Origin: Ruminococcus sp.
GTDB lineage: Bacteria > Bacillota > Clostridia > Oscillospirales > Ruminococcaceae
NCBI GenBank assembly: GCA_031262105.1
Contig: JAISIH010000040.1
Location: 1-51,238, forward strand
Direction of reading: 5' to 3'
DNA: 51,238 nucleotides
The notes under the pieces are model-generated. The model was not told the DNA's origin, did not search any database, and worked only from the letters and a program-made list of their open reading frames with translations. The position numbers and the translations under genes are program-made. Position 1 is the stretch's first letter, and every line of letters begins with the position of its first letter. Shown here piece by piece: positions 17,187-24,499 of this stretch.

Positions 17187-18965
17187 TTATTGATAAAGTG
17201 CGGTAATAACCTGATTGGAGGTTATGTTATAGAGCGACTTGTCCCATCCGACAAATGTCCTGCCGAACATATCGACGCCCGGCGTGAAGGGGGGAACAGC
17301 GGTTTCGCCTGCGCGGACTTCGACATAATAGAGGTTTCCGTCGATGCTGAATGTAACGGTGTAGAGCTGCGCCGCTTGATACACTGCTGTGATTGTGACA
17401 TCGGCAGTTATATTCGACGTCGGCTTATCCCAGTTTTGGAACGGGTTACCGAATGCGTCAGGGGTAGGATAGAATGGGGGAACAGCCGTTCCGCCGTGTT
17501 CAACCTCGACAGGATATTGTATCCCCTCGATAACAAATGTTACGATATGTTTGCCGCTTGCCGCCGTTGTTCCGGTTACAGGCTCGAGGAGAGCGGTTAT
17601 TGTACAGTTTTCGGTTATGTTCGTAAAATCTCTGTCCCAACCGAGGAAGCGATAACCGTCGATTTGAACATTCGTTTGAAGATTAGCGGAATCGCCGTCG
17701 CGGACCTGTATAGTCCTGCTCTGTCCGGCAACAACAACCGTTACGGTATGATAAATCGTGTCGTCCCCGGGTGTACTGCTCGGGTCGGGGATCGGTGTGC
17801 CTTCATTCGGCGTAAACTTCGCGGTAATGGTACAGTCTTCGGTGATGTTTGTGAACGAGCCTTCCCAACCCGCAAAGGTATATCCGTCGAGTACAGGGTC
17901 GTCGGGTTTATCAAGCGAACCGCCGTACGGCACTTCGTTAATGGACTCGTCGTCGCCGATAACGAGAATTACCGTTAACATTCTTGAAGAATCAATGGTT
18001 GTTGCCGGGGCAGCAGTCGTCGCGGCTGTTGTTGCGGCGGTTTGCGGGCGGGTTGCGACAGAAACGGTCGGAACTGTAAGCGAGGTGTTCGGCGGAGCGT
18101 CCGTTACCGCGGGGGGAACAGTTGTTGCGGTTTCAACATCGGAGCTTTCAATCGGAACAGCCGTTATAACAGGCTCGCTCGTCAGTGACGATGTTATGCT
18201 GTCGGGCGGAAGGTTTTTGCTCGCGGCAGTATACGCCTCACGAAGCACATCAACGCTGTAGGGGAAGAGTTCGCCTTCAAGCTGTGCTATAGTAATTATC
18301 GACTTCAAATCCTCCGCAGAAAGTATAGAAAGTGAGAAATCCTGATTAAGATATTCAAAGTATGGACCTTCATCGCCGGTAATAATACAAGCTGCACGCT
18401 TTTCAAGAAGCGGTTCAGTTTTACCGTCTGCATTCCCGGAAAGATCGTAAAGCTCAACCATTGAAGTAGACATGAAATCAACTACGTCGGTATAGGTTCT
18501 GTTGTCTTTTTCATAACTGCTGACCTTTGAAACGGTATTTTGCACATATACCATAGAATTCGCGGTGCGGATATTAATTTCGCCCTTGCTTTTACCGACA
18601 AGGTTAGTGATAATATTTCCGCGGTTAAGGAAGAGTTCGCCGGAGTCTCCGCCGGAAAACTTCGAGTTCACTATAACCTGCGTGTTGCTCCCGAGAACGA
18701 TATAATTTTCTTCGGAGTTATTTTTACCCTTGTATGTAATTGTGCATGACGAATTCGGACCGACAGTTATAATGTCGCCCTGCTTTAGATATAGATCGGC
18801 GCTTTCAATTGCATTGCCGTCATTGTCGGAAACAGAAACGCTCCCGGTAACACCGGACACATAAATTCCGGATGCCGATCCGCCCGACGCTAACACGACT
18901 ATTGTAATTATTACTGCAACAACGGCGATTGAAGCCGCAATTATCGGTGCCTTTAGATTTGCCAT
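17187..18965 (-). CDS. membrane-anchored FecR-domain protein with four InlB-type B-repeats
   Basis: 592 residues from the ATG at 18965 (GGAAGTGAG seven bases upstream). One N-terminal membrane helix (residues about 5-28) is followed by a FecR-like domain (about 30-200; ADLYLKQGDIITVGPNSSCT), a Thr/Pro-rich linker (about 270-340) and four Listeria-Bacteroides (Flg_new) repeats marked by YTFAGWEGSFTNIT, YRFLGWDRDFTNIT, NPFQNWDKPTSNIT and RTFVGWDKSLYNIT. The layout suggests an inside-out surface protein with an extracellular beta-rich stalk. A longer frame up to 19103 only reads through the six-hairpin element and is rejected. A second FecR-type protein lies upstream; no FecI-type sigma factor is present. 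Confidence 0.85.
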   Translation of the reverse strand: MANLKAPIIAASIAVVAVIITIVVLASGGSASGIYVSGVTGSVSVSDNDGNAIESADLYLKQGDIITVGPNSSCTITYKGKNNSEENYIVLGSNTQVIVNSKFSGGDSGELFLNRGNIITNLVGKSKGEINIRTANSMVYVQNTVSKVSSYEKDNRTYTDVVDFMSTSMVELYDLSGNADGKTEPLLEKRAACIITGDEGPYFEYLNQDFSLSILSAEDLKSIITIAQLEGELFPYSVDVLREAYTAASKNLPPDSITSSLTSEPVITAVPIESSDVETATTVPPAVTDAPPNTSLTVPTVSVATRPQTAATTAATTAAPATTIDSSRMLTVILVIGDDESINEVPYGGSLDKPDDPVLDGYTFAGWEGSFTNITEDCTITAKFTPNEGTPIPDPSSTPGDDTIYHTVTVVVAGQSRTIQVRDGDSANLQTNVQIDGYRFLGWDRDFTNITENCTITALLEPVTGTTAASGKHIVTFVIEGIQYPVEVEHGGTAVPPFYPTPDAFGNPFQNWDKPTSNITADVTITAVYQAAQLYTVTFSIDGNLYYVEVRAGETAVPPFTPGVDMFGRTFVGWDKSLYNITSNQVITALYQ

Positions 18966-19012
18966 GTTGGTTCTCACTTCCAATATGCCGGAATAACCGG
19001 CAAGATGCGGTA

Positions 19013-19185
19013 ATACTAATCCCAGATAAAAAACATTGAAAATGTTTTTTATCTGCACGAAGCTTTGCTTCGTGAAACGGCGTAGCCGTTTTGGATTAGT
19101 CATGACGATTCCGGCTCGCCTTCGGCGAGCTGCCGGCGAAGACGCCGGCGATTAAGATGCCTGCATCTTAATCGGGGAAAAGTAT
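19013..19185 (-). repeat. six-hairpin element, copy 2
   Basis: This 173-bp element lies between two leftward genes. Read leftward it starts with ATACTTTTCCC and ends with GGGATTAGTAT, matching copy 1, with the end 47 bp from the ATG at 18965. Hairpins in order: GATTAAGATG/CATCTTAATC, GCCGGCG/CGCCGGC, GCTCGCC/GGCGAGC, AAACGGC/GCCGTTT, CACGAAGC/GCTTCGTG, then a 13-bp AT-rich stem (19024-19054). Stem bases differ from copy 1 in five of six hairpins while pairing is kept. Confidence 0.8.
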
Positions 19186-19205
19186 AAACTTAAATTTTTG
19201 TCAAT

Positions 19206-20558
19206 CTATTCGTTTGTAACTGCTTCGGTCTCGGTTTCTGTCTCAGTTTCAGTTTCGGTATTGGTTTCTGCCTCAGTTTCGGTATCGGTGTTAACAATCT
19301 CCCACCATTTTTCACCTGTATATGTCGTCATCTCTCCGAGGGTTTGGGTTGTCGGTACAGTCTGCGGTACTGTAGTTGTCGTGATAATAATTATCTCTTC
19401 TTCGCGCTGTGTGGTTTCGGTTTCGGGCGGAATTATAATCGGCTCGAAGGGTGTCGCACTTACCGTTTCGGGCAGTGTAACGGAGCTTGCGGTCTGATAA
19501 TTTTTCTCCGAAACAATCTTTAACGCGTCGTTAAGTTCAACGGTTGAATAGGCGAGCGGTGAAAAACTATTCGATATGCGAAGAATCTCGATGAGCGTTG
19601 ACTGCGGCAATTCTTCAAGCAAAAGTGAGTAATTAAGTCCGCCGTAAACTGCGGTTTCGGGCGTAGTAATAAGCTTTGCGGAATTCCTTGCCTTAAGAAT
19701 CATCAGGTTTTCGGATTTCTCGCCGAGGTCATTAAAAAGCTGTAGGTTAAGGTTGCCGGAAAAATTATCGACTGTGGTTATCTTCGCGGGGACTCCGCCG
19801 TAATCCGAGAAATATTCAAAATCGGTTCGGAACACAGATTTTCTGACGTCAATGACAGTGTTCGGAGTAATCACGCGAAAGCTGTCCTTCGCTCTGATCT
19901 CTTCCGACATTTCTGCAATAACGCTTCCGTATAGAAGGTTAACGTCAACGCTTCCCATGCCCTCAATGTTAGTGTAATCAAGATAAAGACTGCTGCCCGG
20001 CTCTATTGTCAAGAATTTATCCGGGTCGATTTTAAGCCTTACCCTTGCGTCATCACTAAGCGTAATTATGTCGCCGGATGAAAGTTTCGCGTTCTTTGAA
20101 GCGGGCCTAACCCTTGCGTCGGACTCAATCGTAACTTCGCCGCTTATCTCCGTTATCTTTACGACACGGGTTTTCATATCGCCCCAATTTATTATCGCAA
20201 AAACCGAAATAAGCATTACGATTATTATGCAAATTGCACCGCCGATTAAGAAGGTGAGGTTTTCGGCTATGTAATCCTTGACTTTAACCGCGCCGCCGAT
20301 GGTTTCCTTAACCGCTTCGCTTTCCTTAACTTCTGTTATTGCTTTGCTTATTGTCTCCTTTATCGGAGTAGGTTCGGGGATTTCGACTTTTTCGGGAGCG
20401 ATTTTTGGCGGAGGGGGAGTTTCAGTTTGTTTCGGAGGTATATTATAAATCTTTTTCGCTGACTGAGGTTGCGGCGGGGGAGGGGGTGTGGAATTCTCAA
20501 TCGGAACGTCAAAACCCATTTTATCGGCAATCTGAAGAAACAGTTTCGGCGTTTTCAA
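19206..20558 (-). CDS. FecR-domain membrane protein with Glu/Thr repeat tail
   Basis: 450 residues. A Pro-rich cytoplasmic N-terminus (about 20-75) leads to one membrane helix (about 102-122), then a FecR-like domain (about 135-250) with GDIITLSDDARVRLKIDP and LLYGSVIAEM. A low-complexity tail ends in TETETETETETEAV. The start is TTG at 20558, six bases after GGAGGAG; no ATG is available. In classical systems FecR is a sigma regulator spanning the membrane; here the domain faces outward by topology and there is no sigma gene nearby, so a scaffold or cell-surface role is as likely. It forms a pair with the 17187-18965 protein. Confidence 0.8.
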   Translation of the reverse strand: MKTPKLFLQIADKMGFDVPIENSTPPPPPQPQSAKKIYNIPPKQTETPPPPKIAPEKVEIPEPTPIKETISKAITEVKESEAVKETIGGAVKVKDYIAENLTFLIGGAICIIIVMLISVFAIINWGDMKTRVVKITEISGEVTIESDARVRPASKNAKLSSGDIITLSDDARVRLKIDPDKFLTIEPGSSLYLDYTNIEGMGSVDVNLLYGSVIAEMSEEIRAKDSFRVITPNTVIDVRKSVFRTDFEYFSDYGGVPAKITTVDNFSGNLNLQLFNDLGEKSENLMILKARNSAKLITTPETAVYGGLNYSLLLEELPQSTLIEILRISNSFSPLAYSTVELNDALKIVSEKNYQTASSVTLPETVSATPFEPIIIPPETETTQREEEIIIITTTTVPQTVPTTQTLGEMTTYTGEKWWEIVNTDTETEAETNTETETETETETEAVTNE

Positions 20559-20581
20559 TATTAACTCCTCCCATAAAAAGA

Positions 20582-21316
20582 TTAGGTGATGTAGATTTTT
20601 GCCGCATTATTATTAATTGTCTCAAGAACACATTCAACGCTCTTTTCCGAAAGCTCTAAAAAATTAATCGGTTCGCTTATATCTTCAAGATAATGAGCAT
20701 CGGAATCGGTAATTAAATTGCATCTTTCAAGGTAATTGTTTTCAGTTTTAAGCTTGTCAATAAAGCCGGTGTGGCGGATCTCCGCGCAGTTAAACTTGCT
20801 GTCCGGGGGGATAAAACCCATGTTTGAAAGAATACTGGTGCTGCTTTTGTCGATGTGTGCGGGGATCATTATGCCGCGGTGATTTTTAACCAAGTCGTGT
20901 ACGCTGTCGAAAGCAATGTCAGTCGCGTTTATAAGGAGGAGCGGTTCGGTTTTTATAATATTATCGTCTTCGTCAACGAATTGTTGCTTCCCGAATGCCG
21001 CTTCGTTGTTTTCTATCGGCAAAAGTTTTGAGTGAACATATGTTGAAAATTCTTCGGCGTGTGCTATATCAGGGAAAAGGCAGAGAACATGGACTTCTTC
21101 CGCTGTCGTAAGTTCCATTCCCGGGATTGTTAAAACCCCGTATGCTTCTCCGAGCCGCCTTACCGTCTCGCTGTTCCCGCAGGAATTGTGGTCGCAAACC
21201 GCGATAATGTCAAGCCCCTTTAGTGCCGCCATTCCGACGATATTTGACGGAAGCGATTCGTCCGAGCCGCAAGGGGAGAGGCAGGAATGAATGTGAAGGT
21301 CGTATGAATATTTCAT
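20582..21316 (-). CDS. PHP-domain phosphoesterase
   Basis: 244 residues. The metal-binding PHP signature is complete: DLHIHSCLSPCG near the N-terminus, AVCDHNSCGNS near residue 40, then the GMELTTAEEVHVL strand, IMIPAHIDK and LITDSDAHYLEDI. Relatives hydrolyse phosphoesters such as nucleoside bisphosphates. The ATG overlaps the stop of the DRTGG gene upstream (ATGA). This PHP-DRTGG-Fe-S-RsbW-like-DRTGG order recurs beside hydrogenase genes in Clostridia, so a regulatory or repair role in hydrogenase function is likely but unproven. Confidence 0.85.
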   Translation of the reverse strand: MKYSYDLHIHSCLSPCGSDESLPSNIVGMAALKGLDIIAVCDHNSCGNSETVRRLGEAYGVLTIPGMELTTAEEVHVLCLFPDIAHAEEFSTYVHSKLLPIENNEAAFGKQQFVDEDDNIIKTEPLLLINATDIAFDSVHDLVKNHRGIMIPAHIDKSSTSILSNMGFIPPDSKFNCAEIRHTGFIDKLKTENNYLERCNLITDSDAHYLEDISEPINFLELSEKSVECVLETINNNAAKIYIT

Positions 21317-21654
21317 GAAAGCAGATTGTGGACGAAAAGTGCCGCTTCAAATACAGGCAAACTCGTCTTTATAACCGTGATATTTTGTTCTGCCGCCTTC
21401 TTTGCGGCGTTTTCGTCAAGGGCGGCGTTCTCGGCAATTATAACCGCGCCGCCGTCGGTTAACGCCATAACCCCCATGGTGTTGACATTCCCCATAACCG
21501 TTACCCAGACAGACCCGGCAGGATTACGCGCCATCGCGAAGGATAACAGATCGCAGCAGAAAACCTTCGTAATCTCTGTCTCTCCCGCTTCGTCGGAGCG
21601 GTTAACTATCTCGAAACGTTCGTCAAATTTTTCTAACAACTCTGAAATTAACAT
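21313..21654 (-). CDS. DRTGG-type regulatory domain protein
   Basis: 113 residues, one domain, soluble. The fold pattern (repeated beta-alpha units such as SVWVTVMGNVNTMGVMALTD and a late ITVIKTSLPVFEAALFVHNL segment) resembles DRTGG-domain proteins found with phosphotransacetylase and hydrogenase genes. The GAGG ribosome site is clear. It lies between the Fe-S protein and the PHP protein and is a distant relative of the 23413-23766 protein at the start of the operon. Ligand unknown. Confidence 0.65.
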   Translation of the reverse strand: MLISELLEKFDERFEIVNRSDEAGETEITKVFCCDLLSFAMARNPAGSVWVTVMGNVNTMGVMALTDGGAVIIAENAALDENAAKKAAEQNITVIKTSLPVFEAALFVHNLLS

Positions 21655-21663
21655 TGCAAATCC

Positions 21664-22947
21664 TCAAATATCAAGTTTTAAGCTATATTCTTTGTCGGAT
21701 ATTTTACAGCTCTCACCGATATAATCTTTAAGAAAATATATACAGTCGCGTTCGGAAGCACGCCCCATGACAACGTCTTCGGCAAGAGCCCGGCAGGTCG
21801 GCGCACCGCACGCCCCGCAGTCAAGCCCCGGGAAGCGTTTTTGCAGCTTGTCTATGTCTGCCATCTTTTTTATGCTGTCTTTCATGTCGTCGCCGATACG
21901 GAAAACCGGGAGATATTCAATTTCGCGGTCGAGGTAGATTGCGTTAGTGTCCGAGACGTCGTGGGCTGTCGAAACAGGCATATATTTTCGCAGGTGGTTA
22001 ATTTTTGCGCGGGCAACGTACGGGTTTTCAACCGTCAAAGTTCCGCCGACACAACCGCCCGGACAGGCGTTAAGCTCGATAAAATCAAGGTGCGATATTT
22101 TTTCATCTTCAAGATCTTCAAGCACCTGAATTACATTTTCAATGCCGTCAGCGGCAAGATAATTGTCAGTGAGAAGCCCGCTTGCTTCGCCGCCGCTTTT
22201 GCTCCAGCTAATCCCGATCTTCCCGGAATCGGCAATGTCGTAATTGTCATTCGAGTCGGTCATGAGCGGCAGTAGGAGCGGATAAATGTCTTTTATCGCA
22301 ACAACAGCGTCAACTTCGGATCTGCCGATACCGATCGGTGCCTTAACGGAGGTCATCTTCGCAGGGCAGGGCGATATAAATATTATACCGATTTTATCCG
22401 CAGGCAACCCGGTTTTCTCCATGGCACGACGCCTTGCGAATATCGCCGCAACGTCCATAGGGGAAGAAATCGGGAGAAGATGTTCGATAAGGTTCGGGAA
22501 TCTGACCCGCACAAGCCTTACAACAGACGGACAGGCAGTAGAAATATACGGCTTACCCTCCGGGTGCGAATTGATAAATCTCCGCGAAACTTCGCTGACC
22601 ATTTCTGCTCCGGCAGAAACTTCAAAAACATCGTCAAATCCCATTTTAAGGAGTGCGTTAAGAACGATGTCGGTGTCTTCAAGGTTGTTAAACTGAGCAT
22701 AGAGGGTTGGCGCAGGGAGAGCGACTGTATATTCATAGTCGTGTATTACCGAAACAGGATCATAAACAGGAAGCTTCGCATGATGCGGGCAGATACGAAT
22801 ACATTCGCCGCAGTCGATACAAAAATCCGAGATTATATATGCTTTGCGGTCCCTCACGCGAATAGCCTGTGTAGGACAGCGTTTTATGCAGTTTATACAC
22901 CCCATGCACTTATCGGAGTCAAGCCTTACTGAATTGAATTTTGCCAT
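21664..22947 (-). CDS. [FeFe]-hydrogenase-like Fe-S protein (sensory/regulatory type)
   Basis: 427 residues. Two 4Fe-4S ferredoxin motifs lie at the N-terminus (CMGCINCIKRCP and CIDCGECIRICP). A hydrogenase large-subunit-like domain (about 70-350) has variant H-cluster motifs: L1 STACPSVV, L2 ISPCPAKM and L3 LNACPGGCVGG. A further four-Cys cluster domain follows near the C-terminus (CGACGAPTC plus DC). True hydrogenases have TSCCPxW, PCxxKxxE and ExMxCxGGCxxGGG, so the site is altered and hydrogen production is doubtful; sensing is favoured. The start at 22947 is preferred over a GTG 15 bases upstream. Flanked by the RsbW-like ATPase and a DRTGG protein. Confidence 0.82.
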   Translation of the reverse strand: MAKFNSVRLDSDKCMGCINCIKRCPTQAIRVRDRKAYIISDFCIDCGECIRICPHHAKLPVYDPVSVIHDYEYTVALPAPTLYAQFNNLEDTDIVLNALLKMGFDDVFEVSAGAEMVSEVSRRFINSHPEGKPYISTACPSVVRLVRVRFPNLIEHLLPISSPMDVAAIFARRRAMEKTGLPADKIGIIFISPCPAKMTSVKAPIGIGRSEVDAVVAIKDIYPLLLPLMTDSNDNYDIADSGKIGISWSKSGGEASGLLTDNYLAADGIENVIQVLEDLEDEKISHLDFIELNACPGGCVGGTLTVENPYVARAKINHLRKYMPVSTAHDVSDTNAIYLDREIEYLPVFRIGDDMKDSIKKMADIDKLQKRFPGLDCGACGAPTCRALAEDVVMGRASERDCIYFLKDYIGESCKISDKEYSLKLDI

Positions 22948-22999
22948 TTTATTAAACCCCACACAGAGTACAGAATCGAGAATTTTTAGTTAATATTTA

Positions 23000-23416
23000 T
23001 CACAGATTAACCTTCATAGTAACGGTCGTTCCCTCGCCGATAACCGTGTCTATCTTCATTTCGTCGGTGTATTTTTTCATATTCGGGAGTCCCATTCCGG
23101 CACCGAAACCGAGGGCGCGAATGTTGTCGGGAGCGGTCGAAAAACCCTCCTGCATTGCCTTTTCAACGTCGGGGATACCCGGACCCTTGTCCGCTAAAAC
23201 CATCGTAACAGAGTCTTCGTTAACAAAAACGGTGATATTTCCGCCGTTCGCGTGGATAACCATGTTAATTTCGCCCTCGTACATAGCGATTGCGACTTTT
23301 CGCACCGCTTCGTGCGGAACGTTCATCTTTTTAAGCTTCTTCTTTATGTTAGCGGAAGCCTCGCCGGCTCTTGTAAAATCGTCCGGGTCAACGGTGTAGG
23401 TAAATTCAAGATTCAT
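23000..23416 (-). CDS. RsbW-like ATP-binding protein (anti-sigma/serine-kinase fold)
   Basis: 138 residues, a single GHKL ATPase domain. Visible are the N box VAIAMYEGEINMVIHANGG, G1 VLADKGPGIPDVEKAM, and the later GFGAGMGLPNMKKYTDE loop. Members of this family bind or phosphorylate anti-anti-sigma factors, but no sigma or STAS gene is next door. The ATG at 23416 lies behind GGAGG; upstream codons in the same frame overlap the previous gene and are not needed. It overlaps the 23413-23766 stop by 4 bp. Confidence 0.82.
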   Translation of the reverse strand: MNLEFTYTVDPDDFTRAGEASANIKKKLKKMNVPHEAVRKVAIAMYEGEINMVIHANGGNITVFVNEDSVTMVLADKGPGIPDVEKAMQEGFSTAPDNIRALGFGAGMGLPNMKKYTDEMKIDTVIGEGTTVTMKVNL

Positions 23417-23766
23417 TCTTTGTGTATACCTCCGCGAAGCCCCGCACCGAAAAGCTTTCCGCATGACTCAAACATCAATTGGGTAGTTGAGAGCAGGATT
23501 ATATCGTTGTCCGCGGCAAGTTTTATAACGTCTTCGGGAGGGATTTTCCCCCTGACGAATACTATACAGACTATATCCATCATCATCGCCGTGCGGACGG
23601 TCTGTGAGTTCACAAGCCCTGTTATAAGCACGGATTGATCCTTCACGAACGCTAAAACGTCGCTCATCATATCCGAGCCGCAAGCAGTATGAACTTCGCG
23701 GTCAAGGTCGTGTTCACCCCAGAGGGTGTCGCAAGAAAGCAGCTTTTTAATTTCCCTTACGGTCAT
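23413..23766 (-). CDS. DRTGG-type domain protein, first gene of the hydrogenase-like operon
   Basis: 117 residues from the ATG at 23766 (GAGG six bases before). The sequence MTVREIKKLLSCDTLWGEHD followed by CGSDMMSDVLAF and alternating beta-alpha elements is characteristic of DRTGG proteins beside clostridial hydrogenase genes. Downstream genes overlap or lie within about 70 bp, so 23766 to 20582 is one leftward operon of five genes: DRTGG, RsbW-like ATPase, Fe-S hydrogenase-like protein, DRTGG, PHP. Confidence 0.75.
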   Translation of the reverse strand: MTVREIKKLLSCDTLWGEHDLDREVHTACGSDMMSDVLAFVKDQSVLITGLVNSQTVRTAMMMDIVCIVFVRGKIPPEDVIKLAADNDIILLSTTQLMFESCGKLFGAGLRGGIHKE

Positions 23767-23806
23767 AAATTTCCTCAAATTATATCTTTAAAGTTTATCA
23801 ATTGTA

Positions 23807-23835
23807 ATTATAGCACAAATAACGGTTAAAATCAA
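23807..23835 (-). promoter_or_regulatory. sigma-A promoter of the hydrogenase-like operon
   Basis: Read leftward: -35 TTGATT (23830-23835), 17-bp spacer, -10 TATAAT (23807-23812). It lies about 40 bp upstream of the ATG at 23766. Confidence 0.7.
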
Positions 23836-23899
23836 TGTATTTTGTATTACAAATTGGCTTTATATATGAATTTTCAGTGACTGAATCTTAAAAAATTTT

Positions 23900-23930
23900 A
23901 AGGTACCTGAAATTTCAGATACCTTTTTTA
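23900..23930. terminator. terminator of the flavin reductase gene
   Basis: AAGGTACCTGAAA and TTTCAGATACCTT (23900-23925) form a 13-bp hairpin with one G-T pair, with a T-run on the rightward side and an AT-rich run on the leftward side. It lies between the leftward flavin reductase gene and the leftward promoter at 23807. Confidence 0.7.
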
Positions 23931-23932
23931 TG

Positions 23933-24430
23933 TTAAGCAGTATAACAGCCGATTATTTCGCCGATAAATTCGGTATGAACAGGGTCACTGCCCAAATATT
24001 TCCTGCAATCCGGCGAAATTGCATCAATATCCATTTCTTTCATATAAACTTTCTTGCAGACAAAAACAAGGGAAGCCTGCGAAAAAGTTACACCGCCGTC
24101 AATCGGAACGGGTGTTAGCCCGGTTTCTTTGCACTTATCAACGTCTCGCCCGGAATGTGAGCCGCAATATGCAAGCGTTTTTTTCGCGTCATCGCCCGAG
24201 AGGAAACTTACCGTGAAGATGTCGTGCTTTTTCGCGAACTCGTACGTGTAGCGGTTAGGGCGGATAACGGTGTTAAAAACATCCTTCGTCCACATTATCC
24301 CCGTAAATCCCCAGCTTATTGTCATGGTATTGAAGTCGTCGATTGTCCCGGCTGTGATAAGACAGCCTCCGTCAATCCGCTCGAACGGATTAAAATTAAG
24401 GCTGTGAAGATCGGTTTTGATAAAAGACAT
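23933..24430 (-). CDS. flavin reductase / flavoredoxin family protein
   Basis: 165 residues, FMN-binding split-barrel fold. Features include NTMTISWGFTGIMW (flavin-binding strand-turn), VIRPNRYTYEFAKK, FTVSFLSGDDAKKTLAYCGSHSGRDVDK and EFIGEIIGCY at the end. The family transfers electrons or reduces free flavin or small substrates in anaerobes; the specific partner is unknown. RBS AGGAGCG precedes the ATG. It stands alone between the lipoprotein operon and the hydrogenase-like operon. Confidence 0.88.
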   Translation of the reverse strand: MSFIKTDLHSLNFNPFERIDGGCLITAGTIDDFNTMTISWGFTGIMWTKDVFNTVIRPNRYTYEFAKKHDIFTVSFLSGDDAKKTLAYCGSHSGRDVDKCKETGLTPVPIDGGVTFSQASLVFVCKKVYMKEMDIDAISPDCRKYLGSDPVHTEFIGEIIGCYTA

Positions 24431-24499
24431 AATAAACGCTCCTGTATAAAATTTTTAACTTTATTGCGCTGTATTCATCTTATGAAAAGTTAATACAGA

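Noticed and set aside
18966-19103. 46 extra N-terminal residues for the FecR/InlB-repeat protein
   Set aside because: They only read through the six-hairpin element; the ATG at 18965 has a ribosome site and begins the membrane helix.
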